A program made the position numbers and the translations under genes. A stretch of DNA of 64,000 bases. Origin: JBEGHD01 sp049334165 (GTDB lineage: Bacteria; Bacteroidota; Bacteroidia; Flavobacteriales_D; Sanyastnellaceae). Positions 35,218 through 44,221 of this stretch are shown here, in pieces; position 1 is the first letter of the stretch, and every line of letters starts with the position of its first letter. The stretch lies in NCBI GenBank assembly GCA_049334165.1, contig JBEGHD010000006.1; one strand, 5' to 3'. The notes below the pieces were generated by a model, which had not been told where the DNA came from, did no database searches, and worked only from the letters and a program-made list of their open reading frames with translations.

Positions 35218-35742
35218 ATGAATAAATTCTGGTTTTTAGGAGCAACCCTTTTGGTTTTGCTTTCGTCTTGTTCTACGCGAGTTCCTTTCTCCTCGCAGTT
35301 ATCCAACGAGTTGGATCTGCCGGAGGATAAACTCAAGCAAGTTCAGTTCTATGTTTCTCAGACAGTAGTGCTCGAAAGAAAGTCCGACAAAGTCAGGACT
35401 TACACTCAAAATGGCACTGTGGTCGTAAAAGACGATCAGAAAGCAGATCGGGTTGTAATCCAACAAGGAACACCCGGTACAGTGGTGAAGGAGGAAGAAG
35501 ACAAACTCTTTGTAAGTTTTGAAGACGATCCAAATTGTTTTCTGGTCTTTGGAGCGGATGATCAGACAGGACGTTACATTCTGCTGGCAAAAAGCTGGAA
35601 AGACGACAAAGGCACTGTCAATTACGGAGGAGTAGATTATTTGACTTCACCTGGCAGCGGAAAAGCCTACTTGCTGATGAAGATTAAGAAGGAACAAAAA
35701 ATGAATAGCTCTACCCGATATGTGAAGGGTAGAAAACTATAA
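35218..35742 (+). CDS. lipoprotein of unknown function
   Basis: A 174-residue protein with a lipoprotein signal MNKFWFLGATLLVLLSSC, lipidated at Cys18. The mature part begins STRVPFSSQLSNELDLPEDKLKQVQFYVSQ-like and has predicted beta strands (VVLERKSDK, VRTYTQNGTVVVKDD, VVIQQGTPGTVVKEEEDKLFVSFE) and a basic C-terminus (MKIKKEQKMNSSTRYVKGRKL). I do not recognise the family; the residues after the cysteine are not acidic, so periplasmic location is likelier than surface. A terminator follows 77 bases after the stop. Confidence 0.75.
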   Translation: MNKFWFLGATLLVLLSSCSTRVPFSSQLSNELDLPEDKLKQVQFYVSQTVVLERKSDKVRTYTQNGTVVVKDDQKADRVVIQQGTPGTVVKEEEDKLFVSFEDDPNCFLVFGADDQTGRYILLAKSWKDDKGTVNYGGVDYLTSPGSGKAYLLMKIKKEQKMNSSTRYVKGRKL

Positions 35743-35818
35743 AGACAGTGGTTAAAACTGAGGGGCCTCCTAAGCCCGAAAAAATTAACCTACTTTCATG
35801 ATTTCCTAAATGAAAAAG

Positions 35819-35850
35819 AAGCGGAGACCAAATGTGGCCTCCGCTTTTTT
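35819..35850 (+). terminator. Rho-independent terminator after the lipoprotein gene
   Basis: AAGCGGAGACC (35819-35829) pairs with GGCCTCCGCTT (35836-35846) with one mismatch, followed by a T-run to 35850. Confidence 0.8.
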
Positions 35851-35946
35851 ATTTGGGTGCTTCAGGTCCGGCACTCAGGGAGTTGCAGCCCATTTAAGTG
35901 ACAAGCTGTTGAGTAAAAATTATACTAAACAAATACTCATTGTGAA

Positions 35947-35970
35947 CTCTATTTTTTTCAAAAAATAGAG
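35947..35970. repeat. perfect 11-bp AT-rich inverted repeat upstream of the adhesin gene
   Basis: CTCTATTTTTT and AAAAAATAGAG are exact reverse complements separated by two bases. It lies 50 bases ahead of the adhesin start codon. As DNA it is a palindromic candidate operator; as RNA the two-base loop would need the innermost A-T pairs to open. Confidence 0.5.
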
Positions 35971-36019
35971 GCTAAACCCTAACAAAAGAATATTTTAGTG
36001 GCTGATTAATAGATTGTTT

Positions 36020-39000
36020 ATGTGTCCACTTAACAACTTCCCAAAGTTTAAGCTACTAGTAGTCATTTTGTTATTGTCGTTAGGTAGAAGCGAAAATGCG
36101 AATGCACAAGGTACAGGGCTTACCGGTTCTGTAGAGTTAAATCAGTCTGGTATGCTGATTTCTAATAGCTGTGATAGCCTCGGTCTACCTCAGAACATGA
36201 TTAATAATTACAATGCAAACAATAATTGCTGGTTCAGCTATGCTGGTGGATCTCCCGATATGGGGCCAGACTCATTAAGCCCTGGCGGATGGGATACAAA
36301 TGTAAATTTTGGTGGACAGTCTTCTGCCTTAGATATTGAATTGAACAACGAAGAAGGCGTTAATAGATGGATAATGTCACCTACGGTTTTGTTGCCCTCT
36401 CTGCCATCTCAACTGCTCTTAGATATGAGGATTTTTCGCGATGATCCACAAAACCCTACCATTCTGGGTATTGAGGGAGACTTGGGGGTGGATGATGAGG
36501 TCCATTTTTTAATCACAAATGATAACGGTCAGACTTTTACAAGTTTGTTGACATGGAATAGTGACAGTACATTTTATGAGGAGTGGAGTCATTACCTAAT
36601 TCATTTGACTAATTATTCTGGGGAGCTAGTACAATTTGCGTTTTGGGCTACTGATGGGGATGCCGTGGAAGATACTGTCCAGAACAGAGTATTTTTCAAA
36701 GACTTTATTATCCGTGAAAGTCCAGAATGTCCTAATCCATCGGGTTTAAGTGTATCTGAAATTACTAACTCTACTGCTGAAATATCCTGGGAACAGAGTG
36801 ACTCAGCAACCGTTCATATTTTGAATTTTGGGCTTGAGGGTTTCGACCCTGATGGCCAGGAAGGATCTACAATTTCAGCTGAAGTTGGAGCATTAACTCT
36901 TAATGATTTAATGCCTGCTACAAATTATCAAGTGTATGTTCGTGCAAATTGTGAAGATACCTTGCAAACTGATTGGGTCGGGCCGTTAAGCTTTGGGACT
37001 CATTGTGATAATGATTATGGCGAAGTTATTTGGTGTGAGGGATTTGAATCCGGTGTACCGGGAAGCCTGCAGGAAGTATTGGTGAATGGGAATTCGAGTC
37101 TAATCGATTACGAAGGTGTGGTTGATTTCAATGAATTTCCTTTTGACGGGTCAAGGAGTGCACTGTTCAAGAGAGGTTACACCTATGGTGATGATGATCC
37201 GGATACAACTTTATTAATTTCTCCTTCTTTCAATGGAAACAGTAGCAATGGACTTGAACTCTCTCTCAGCTTTGTTCAGCCAACAAGGCTCTATCTCGGG
37301 GATTACAATCAAACAATAATAGAAATTTCAAATGATGATGGACAGAATTGGGTATTGGTTGATAGCTTGAGTGGGCCCGAAGAATACTGGACATCCCTTA
37401 ACTATTTTCTAAATGACTATATAGCTCCCACTGAATCAATGAAAGTTCGATTTGTAGCAATTGCAAGTAATGCCTATGGGCCACCTAAAACAGGTTTTGA
37501 TAATATAATTGTTATGGGCACTGACTGCGAAGCTAGCAGCGAACTTTCACTGTCCACTCCGCTTTTTAGCTCGGTTGAACTAAACCTAATTTCTCCATTT
37601 AACTGGCAAAACTTCAATTTGAAATATGCCGAAGGTGATTTTGACCCTTACTCTGAGGAAGGGCAACTTATTTCTGAAATTGAAGGCTCTTATTATAATC
37701 TGAATGGATTGACTCCAAATTCGCAATATTCACTTTACTATAGTGTCAGTTGCAATGCTGGAGATGATCCAATTTGGTTAGGACCCTACAATTTTCAGAC
37801 AGAATGTATGCCTTATCAAGTGCCATTTTTTGAGAATTTTCAAGACGGATTGCCTTCGTGCTGGGATGAAGGCCACAATGGTTCACTAGAAGAAGGCCCT
37901 ATGGATCTTTTTCCTGCCTCCTGGGGACAATTCTTCTTGGAAGATACCCCTCTTGATACTCCAATGGTAAACCGTCCTCACTATGGTTTGCCTGAAGATG
38001 ACTGGTTGATTTCGCCAATAATTGAATTGCCCGATGAAGCAACCGTCATCTCTTTTGATTTGGCAGTGACAAGTGACTCTGATAACGAACCAACTCAGAT
38101 GGAGTCAGATGATACCCTGCAAGTAGTTCTTCTGGACATTGTTCAAGACCAGTGGACTGTTTTAGAAGTGTTTGATGATAGTTACACTTCACCTTCTGAC
38201 GGTGAAACCATCACCCTCTATCCTTCGGGGTTTTCTGGTAATTCCGTAAGGATCGGATTTAGGTTAACCTCAGCAATTGGTGGAGATGACTACTTTATAT
38301 CTGTTGATAATGTCTCAGTTGAAGAGTTTACTGGCTGCCTACCGGTAGAACAACTACAGATTTTAACACTAGAGGACTCAACTGCAACAGTTCAATGGAG
38401 CTCGATGGGAGATGAGAGTCAATGGATCCTTCAATATGGTGAGTCTGGTTTTAATCCGGAACTTAATGAAGGTGTTTTGATCGGACCAATAGATTCTACT
38501 AGTTATGAGTTGACCGACTTGACGCATGAAACGGAGTATGAAGTTTACATTAAGCCATTTTGCAATGATGGAGTGGCTAATTGGATAAACAGTCTAATCT
38601 TCGAAACTCTTGAAACATGTCCAGCACCTCAATTCATGACAATTGACAGATACTCGTTTCATGATGCGGAAGTTAGTTGGAGTCCAGGCGGGATCGAAAG
38701 CCAATGGGAGGTAGCCATTTATTCTTCGGATGCTGGTGATTCTATGGAACTAGTGTCCGATTCTACTCATGTTTTTAATGAACTTGAACCTTCAACGGAA
38801 TATGAAGTGCGATTACGTGCCGTGTGTGAAGTAGAAGAAGATTTCTCGGATTGGACCGATTTGGAAGATTTTACCACTTACTGCTCTCCGATTACTCCGG
38901 AGTATTTGGAATTTTTCGAAGAGAATGATCTCGAGTGCTGGAGAAGGTTCCGCAGTGGCACAGCCAGTACAGGGCCCAGAGAGCTTGAAAACGAGAACTC

Positions 39001-41512
39001 TTCATGGGTCACCGGGAATGATGATGGAGCCAAAGTAGATCTCAGCTTTGGCAGTGACGAACCATCGTGGTTGGTTTCGAATTATTTGGATCTTTCAGGG
39101 CCTGATCAGCAATTAGCTTTCAACCTAAGAGTTTTTGAGAACGATTCAGGAAACCCAACTGCGCTTCCCCCTGGAGCTGAATTACTTTTAATGATAACAG
39201 ATGATTATGGTGAAACTTGGGAGACATTGAATTCATGGGACTCCACCTATACCTCAAGTCAAGATGGTGAATTGTTTTTGGAGAATCTTTCTTACTACCA
39301 ATACGATGATGTTCAGTTTGCATTTAGGGTTAATCATACACTTCAAGATCAGTCGGTTTCCATCAAGATCGATTATTTTTGGGTGAGATACGAGTTCTGG
39401 TGTGGAGAGCCGGAGTATTTGGAGACTTATGATGTTTCTTTCAATTCTTCGATGTTAGGATGGTATTCCAGCGATTTTTCAAATGAATGGGAAGTAGTTT
39501 ACGGAGAACCTGGTTTTGATCCTGATTTGAATCAAGAACCACAGCAGGTGGAAGGGAATACTTCTATTCTTTTAACGGACTTAGAACCGAATACTACTTA
39601 TGAGGCTTATGTAAAGTCTTATTGTGAACAGAACTTCGCGTACTCAGAGTGGTCATCGCCAGAATCCTTTCGCACCTTGTGTGAGCCTGTCATTCCAAAT
39701 TATATAGAGACATTTGATGAGTTTCCATACGGTTGTTGGAGAGAAGGGGTTGATCAATTTGAAGGTGACCCTTATTCTGATTTCGAATTTTGGGAGCCTG
39801 CTGGTTTCGGAAATATAACTGAGGAAGGGGCTATTTCAATGGTCATGAGTGATGATATTGGATTAGAAGATTACCTGATATCCCCACCGATAGACTTGTC
39901 TGATGGCGAATATCAACTAGATTTTGATATGATTTTCTCATCCTACGGACAGTCAGATGAGCCTGTGTCATTAATTGGAGATCAAATTGTGAGGTTGAAG
40001 ATTTTGAGTGATGATTCACCGAATTGGCAAACCCTTGAAACATGGGACTCAGGATCGAATTTATCAATTTACGGAGAAATGGTAGTCGTCAATCTTGCCG
40101 AATACTCAGATCAAGTTATTGTATTGGCTCTTGATGCGCGAGATGGACCTGAATATGAGGGGTTGTCTATTCGAGAAGTTCATATAGACAACTTTCGAGT
40201 TCGTTCTGTACCATCTTGTCCTGAGCCAACTTCCTTCAACCTCGAAGAACTCTCCCCGAGTTCTGTGGAGCTTTCATGGGGAAATTCCAATCAGTCAGTT
40301 TGGCAAATTAGATTTGATGAAGAAGGTTTTGACCCCACCATAGGGGATGGTGAACTGGTAACTGCGTTTGATGGAAATAGCATTGTCATTGAGGGACTTC
40401 AGGATGAGATGACATTCGATTTTTATATTAGAAGTCAATGTGATACAGAAGATGGTTTGTCAGAGTGGATAGGCCCAATTACCTATACCACGCCCTGTAA
40501 TCCCGGACCCATTGATGCTCTTCCATGGTTTGAGTCATTTGAGGTATTTAATGATTCAGAGTCTTTACCTTGTGGTTGGACCAGAGAAAATCCGGAATTT
40601 AGCAGTCCTAGATGGGAAGTTGATATGTTCACTTATTTCACACCGCCCAATAGCTTGAAACTGTCAAATGTTTCAACAGAAGCGGAGGATGGCGACTGGG
40701 CGTTTACACCTTCATTTTACCTTCAAGATGGCGTAGTGTATGCGCTTGATTTCGAAAGCCATGTTGCCTCACAGTTTCAAAACCTTTCCGTTTATATTGG
40801 CACATCCGCGGATATGGATGGAATGGAAGATGAGATTGTACAGATAAATGGATCTCCTGGAACAGATTGGGAGCACAACTCTATCTTATTTCAAGTAGCA
40901 GAATCTGGGGAATACAATTTTGGGTTTCTGGGCTTTGACCAGGATGGAGGGAGTATGTATCGGATTGATGACGTAGTTCTAAGAACGTGTGATCAAGACG
41001 CTTCTTTTTTTTATCCAGAAACAGTGCTATGTACAATTGATGAACCTATGTCCCCTGTAATATCTGGAGATGAAGGAGGCATGTTTCAGGCAGAAGAGGG
41101 GTTAGCCATAGATTCAATTACCGGTCTCGTTACTCCAGGAAGTAGTTTGCCCGGTCAGTATGTCGTTAGTTACACAATTCTAGACCCTCTGGCTTGCAAC
41201 TCTACAGCAGTTGACGATTATGAAATATTTATAGTAGAATGTGTTGGAGTAGAAGAAAACCAGTTGCCAACCAGTGCTTCAGTTTATCCAAACCCAGCAA
41301 AGAATCTAATTAATATTCAATTCCCCGAAGGGAATTACAGCAATTCCATTGTAGTTGAACTCATAGATTCAAAAGGGGCAATCATTCTGAAGAAAAACAC
41401 TCAACAAATGGAGCAAGTCAAATTGGATATTTCTGGAATAGAACCTGGTCTTTATCTTATTCGGATTATTACCTCGGAGAGCCTGATAGTCAGGAGGGTG
41501 GTTATTGAGTAA
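36020..41512 (+). CDS. large modular adhesin-like T9SS cargo (MAM-like and fibronectin type III domains)
   Basis: A 1830-residue secreted protein. After a signal peptide (1-32) six MAM/jelly-roll-like domains (about 33-236, 338-500, 603-772, 958-1127, 1223-1400, 1496-1661) alternate with six fibronectin-III-like domains (240-329, 504-596, 775-866, 868-956, 1130-1221, 1403-1494); two FnIII domains are adjacent at 775-956. The jelly rolls share openings such as FFENFQDGLPSCW and closings of the D.V.V....C type; FnIII domains share W...YGE.GF.P and L.P.T.YE.YV...C. Residues 1754-1830 (SVYPNPAKNLINIQFPEGN to VVIE) are a type-A T9SS sorting domain. The gene is AT-richer than its surroundings. The start is the ATG at 36020; a TTG two codons earlier is possible. 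Probably a surface adhesin. Confidence 0.88.
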   Translation: MCPLNNFPKFKLLVVILLLSLGRSENANAQGTGLTGSVELNQSGMLISNSCDSLGLPQNMINNYNANNNCWFSYAGGSPDMGPDSLSPGGWDTNVNFGGQSSALDIELNNEEGVNRWIMSPTVLLPSLPSQLLLDMRIFRDDPQNPTILGIEGDLGVDDEVHFLITNDNGQTFTSLLTWNSDSTFYEEWSHYLIHLTNYSGELVQFAFWATDGDAVEDTVQNRVFFKDFIIRESPECPNPSGLSVSEITNSTAEISWEQSDSATVHILNFGLEGFDPDGQEGSTISAEVGALTLNDLMPATNYQVYVRANCEDTLQTDWVGPLSFGTHCDNDYGEVIWCEGFESGVPGSLQEVLVNGNSSLIDYEGVVDFNEFPFDGSRSALFKRGYTYGDDDPDTTLLISPSFNGNSSNGLELSLSFVQPTRLYLGDYNQTIIEISNDDGQNWVLVDSLSGPEEYWTSLNYFLNDYIAPTESMKVRFVAIASNAYGPPKTGFDNIIVMGTDCEASSELSLSTPLFSSVELNLISPFNWQNFNLKYAEGDFDPYSEEGQLISEIEGSYYNLNGLTPNSQYSLYYSVSCNAGDDPIWLGPYNFQTECMPYQVPFFENFQDGLPSCWDEGHNGSLEEGPMDLFPASWGQFFLEDTPLDTPMVNRPHYGLPEDDWLISPIIELPDEATVISFDLAVTSDSDNEPTQMESDDTLQVVLLDIVQDQWTVLEVFDDSYTSPSDGETITLYPSGFSGNSVRIGFRLTSAIGGDDYFISVDNVSVEEFTGCLPVEQLQILTLEDSTATVQWSSMGDESQWILQYGESGFNPELNEGVLIGPIDSTSYELTDLTHETEYEVYIKPFCNDGVANWINSLIFETLETCPAPQFMTIDRYSFHDAEVSWSPGGIESQWEVAIYSSDAGDSMELVSDSTHVFNELEPSTEYEVRLRAVCEVEEDFSDWTDLEDFTTYCSPITPEYLEFFEENDLECWRRFRSGTASTGPRELENENSSWVTGNDDGAKVDLSFGSDEPSWLVSNYLDLSGPDQQLAFNLRVFENDSGNPTALPPGAELLLMITDDYGETWETLNSWDSTYTSSQDGELFLENLSYYQYDDVQFAFRVNHTLQDQSVSIKIDYFWVRYEFWCGEPEYLETYDVSFNSSMLGWYSSDFSNEWEVVYGEPGFDPDLNQEPQQVEGNTSILLTDLEPNTTYEAYVKSYCEQNFAYSEWSSPESFRTLCEPVIPNYIETFDEFPYGCWREGVDQFEGDPYSDFEFWEPAGFGNITEEGAISMVMSDDIGLEDYLISPPIDLSDGEYQLDFDMIFSSYGQSDEPVSLIGDQIVRLKILSDDSPNWQTLETWDSGSNLSIYGEMVVVNLAEYSDQVIVLALDARDGPEYEGLSIREVHIDNFRVRSVPSCPEPTSFNLEELSPSSVELSWGNSNQSVWQIRFDEEGFDPTIGDGELVTAFDGNSIVIEGLQDEMTFDFYIRSQCDTEDGLSEWIGPITYTTPCNPGPIDALPWFESFEVFNDSESLPCGWTRENPEFSSPRWEVDMFTYFTPPNSLKLSNVSTEAEDGDWAFTPSFYLQDGVVYALDFESHVASQFQNLSVYIGTSADMDGMEDEIVQINGSPGTDWEHNSILFQVAESGEYNFGFLGFDQDGGSMYRIDDVVLRTCDQDASFFYPETVLCTIDEPMSPVISGDEGGMFQAEEGLAIDSITGLVTPGSSLPGQYVVSYTILDPLACNSTAVDDYEIFIVECVGVEENQLPTSASVYPNPAKNLINIQFPEGNYSNSIVVELIDSKGAIILKKNTQQMEQVKLDISGIEPGLYLIRIITSESLIVRRVVIE

Positions 41513-41551
41513 AGATATTTAGTGAACAGTCTCTAGTAATTGAACCAATAG

Positions 41552-42832
41552 TTATTTTACACTCAAAATAAAATACTTTTTCTTTCCTCTCTGCAAAAGA
41601 ATGTAGCGACCGTTCACCAGATCTTTCGGAGTGATGACCTTATCCTCATCGACCTTCGACTTGTTGACACTTATCGAGTTTTCTTTGAGTGCTCTCCTGG
41701 CTTCTCCATTGGATTTTAAAAAACCGCTTTCGCTTGCCAGTGCGTCAATTATTCCCAATCCAGACTCGAGGGATTCTTTAGAAATATCTGCCTGATCTAC
41801 ACCTTCAAAAATGCTGAGAAAGTCGTCTTCTCCGATTTTGCGAAGGTCTTCTTCTGTCGACTTTCCAAAAAGGATTTGAGAAGCTGCCAGAGCTGTCTCG
41901 TAGTCTTCTTCAGAATGAACCATGACGGTGACGTCTTTGGCTAGCTCTTTTTGAAGAATTCTTCTACCCGGATCTTCGGAATGCTCTTTTTCCAACTGCT
42001 CAATCTCATCTTTTGATTTAAAAGTGAAAATGCGCATAAACTTCCCGGCATCCTCATCAGACGTGTTTAGCCAGTACTGGTAGAACTTGTAAGGCGATGT
42101 CTTGGTTTTGTCCAGCCAGATGTTGCCACCTTCAGATTTTCCAAATTTGCTACCGTCAGATTTCTTCAGCAATGGTGCAGTGAGGGCAAAAGCTTCTCCC
42201 GAACCCTTTCTTCTGATCAGTTCGGTGCCGGTAGTGATGTTTCCCCATTGGTCGGAGCCGCCCATCTGCAGAGCGACATTTTTGTTTTTCCAAAGCCAGT
42301 AGAAGTCGTAGCCCTGAATTAGCTGGTAGCTGAACTCTGTGAAAGAGAGGCCGGTTTCCAGACGAGTTTGAACGGAATCTTTAGCCATCATGTAGTTGAT
42401 CGAGATGTGTTTCCCGACATCGCGAATGAATTCTAGAAACCCAATTTCTCCAAACCAATCGAAGTTGTTTACGACTTCTGCTGAATTTTCAATTGAATCG
42501 CTGAAATCGAGGAACCGCTCAAGTTGCTTTTTTTGCGAAGCAAGGTTGTGTTGAATCACTTCCTTGTCGAGCATGGTTCGCTCAGCTGTTTTTCCTGAAG
42601 GATCACCTACAAGTCCAGTTGCTCCACCCACAAGAGCGATAGGCTTGTGGCCAAACCGCTGCAGGTGTGTCAGAAGCATCACAGGCACGAGATTTCCAAT
42701 GTGAAGCGAGTCAGCTGTTGGGTCGAATCCAACGTAGCCAGTCGTCATTTCTTTTATAAGTTGCTCTTCAGTTCCAGGCATGATGTCTTGCACCAAGCCT
42801 CTCCAGCGAAGTTCTTCGACTAAGTTTTTCAT
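41552..42832 (-). CDS. tyrS: tyrosyl-tRNA synthetase
   Basis: TyrS charges tRNA-Tyr with tyrosine. The 426-residue protein is of normal length and has the class I signatures: ADSLHIGNLVP (HIGH-like, His44), the tyrosine-binding YQLIQGYDFYWLW region, GGSDQWGNITTG and KFGKSEGGN in place of KMSKS. The C-terminal 70 residues form the S4 RNA-binding domain (SNGEARRALKENSISVNKSKVDED). It lies downstream of murF on the same strand but has its own -7 box. Confidence 0.97.
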   Translation of the reverse strand: MKNLVEELRWRGLVQDIMPGTEEQLIKEMTTGYVGFDPTADSLHIGNLVPVMLLTHLQRFGHKPIALVGGATGLVGDPSGKTAERTMLDKEVIQHNLASQKKQLERFLDFSDSIENSAEVVNNFDWFGEIGFLEFIRDVGKHISINYMMAKDSVQTRLETGLSFTEFSYQLIQGYDFYWLWKNKNVALQMGGSDQWGNITTGTELIRRKGSGEAFALTAPLLKKSDGSKFGKSEGGNIWLDKTKTSPYKFYQYWLNTSDEDAGKFMRIFTFKSKDEIEQLEKEHSEDPGRRILQKELAKDVTVMVHSEEDYETALAASQILFGKSTEEDLRKIGEDDFLSIFEGVDQADISKESLESGLGIIDALASESGFLKSNGEARRALKENSISVNKSKVDEDKVITPKDLVNGRYILLQRGKKKYFILSVK

Positions 42833-42854
42833 TCTTTCCGATCAATTTTGAAGG

Positions 42855-42862
42855 CAAAGATA
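42855..42862 (-). promoter_or_regulatory. -7 promoter element for tyrS
   Basis: TATCTTTG on the minus strand is an exact TAnnTTTG match, 22 bases ahead of the tyrS ATG and just past the murF stop codon. Confidence 0.45.
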
Positions 42863-42871
42863 TTCATTTGG

Positions 42872-44167
42872 TTAAAGGATCGGTTCCACCTTTTCAAGCT
42901 GAATGCCACGGGATCCCTTGAGCAAGATAGTAGTGGAGTAGAGCTCCCTTTCTTTTAGATAGGCAATGGCATCATCTGCATCGGTGAAAGTGGGGTAGGG
43001 ACTAGAAATTTTGGAAAACTCTTTACCGACAAGAATACCGTCCAACTCGAGATCGATCGCCAGATCAACAATGTTTTGATGCTCCTCTTTTGAAGATTCT
43101 CCTACCTCAAGCATGTCGCCAATCACGAAAAATTTTCTTTGCGCTCTCATTCCACTCAAGTTTCTCAGAGCCATCTCCATGCTTGTTGGATTGGCATTGT
43201 AAGCGTCAAGGATGAGCAGATTGTCTTTATCAGTTGTTTTTAATTGAGACCGATTGTTGTCTGGAGTGTATTCCGAAATAGCCTCATTGATCATCGAGGC
43301 GTCTACTCCAAAGTGAATACCTACAGCCAGGGCTGCGGAAATATTTGGTAAATTATAGCCGCCTGTTAGATTTGTCGAAATTTCTGGAAAAGACGAGTCG
43401 TGTGTTTTCCAGGTGAAAGAGACAGTGGGGAACGATTCATCCAGTTCGATTTCAAAGAGGTTGTCTGTACTGTCTCCATAAATAATTCGATCCTGACCTT
43501 CGGAAAGCTCAAGCAAAGTATCATCATTGCCATTTACGAATATGGTTTTTCCTTGCTTCGCAACGCTTTTGTAGAGCTCGCTCTTACCTTTTTTTACTCC
43601 TTCAATTCCACCGAATCCTTCGAGGTGAGCTTTGCCGATGTTGGTTATGAGGCCGTAGTCAGGCTGACTAATTTCACAAAGTGATGCAATCTCTCCAACG
43701 TGGTTTGCACCCATTTCTATAATGGCCAATTCAGTTTCTAAAGGAGTGTTCAATATTGTGATTGGAACTCCGATGTGATTGTTGAGGTTTCCCTTTGTGG
43801 CGTGGGCCTTCAATTTCTTTTGGAGCACATCACGCATCAATTCCTTGGTGGTTGTTTTTCCGTTGCTTCCTGTTATCCCAATTACCGGAAATGTGAATTC
43901 AGAGCGAATCAGCTTCGCGAGATCTTGAAGTGCTGTGAGTACATCGTCAACGTGAATCATCCTGTCACCTGAGAGGGACGAATCGTCAACTACTGCGAAG
44001 GAAGCACCGTCTTGAAGTGCTGATTGTGCGAATTTGTTTCCATCAAAGTTTGGCCCTTTTAGGGCAAAGTAAATGTCGCCTTCACTCACCTTTCGCGAGT
44101 CGGTTGTGACTTTTCGCTGCTGCTTGTACTTTTCGATTAACTGTTGTGGTACCATGCTTATAACCAT
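42872..44167 (-). CDS. murF: UDP-N-acetylmuramoyl-tripeptide--D-alanyl-D-alanine ligase
   Basis: MurF adds D-Ala-D-Ala to the UDP-MurNAc-tripeptide in the cytoplasm, completing the peptidoglycan pentapeptide. The protein has 431 residues with the Mur-ligase loop GITGSNGKTTTKEL (residues 97-110), the NLNNHIGVPITILN segment, EMGANHVGEIA, the DAYNANPTSMEMAL motif specific to MurF and GDMLEVGESSKEEH. The first ATG (44167) directly follows a terminator T-tract; an ATG four codons later (44155) is an alternative. It sits behind gldJ, an association I recall from other Flavobacteriales genomes. Confidence 0.96.
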   Translation of the reverse strand: MVISMVPQQLIEKYKQQRKVTTDSRKVSEGDIYFALKGPNFDGNKFAQSALQDGASFAVVDDSSLSGDRMIHVDDVLTALQDLAKLIRSEFTFPVIGITGSNGKTTTKELMRDVLQKKLKAHATKGNLNNHIGVPITILNTPLETELAIIEMGANHVGEIASLCEISQPDYGLITNIGKAHLEGFGGIEGVKKGKSELYKSVAKQGKTIFVNGNDDTLLELSEGQDRIIYGDSTDNLFEIELDESFPTVSFTWKTHDSSFPEISTNLTGGYNLPNISAALAVGIHFGVDASMINEAISEYTPDNNRSQLKTTDKDNLLILDAYNANPTSMEMALRNLSGMRAQRKFFVIGDMLEVGESSKEEHQNIVDLAIDLELDGILVGKEFSKISSPYPTFTDADDAIAYLKERELYSTTILLKGSRGIQLEKVEPIL

Positions 44168-44168
44168 T

Positions 44169-44200
44169 AAAAAAACCCTCCGGAAGTTCCGAAGGGTTTT
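44169..44200 (-). terminator. terminator-like hairpin between gldJ and murF
   Basis: Read on the minus strand, AAAACCCTTCGG pairs with CCGGAGGGTTTT with one mismatch across a five-base loop, followed by a run of T ending at the murF start codon. It would end the gldJ transcript or attenuate murF. Confidence 0.75.
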
Positions 44201-44221
44201 AATTCATTTAGTTCAAAAATT

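Noticed and set aside
36020..41512. Tandem DNA repeats in the adhesin gene
   Set aside because: The modules are similar only at protein level; I see no long exact DNA repeats that would allow slippage.
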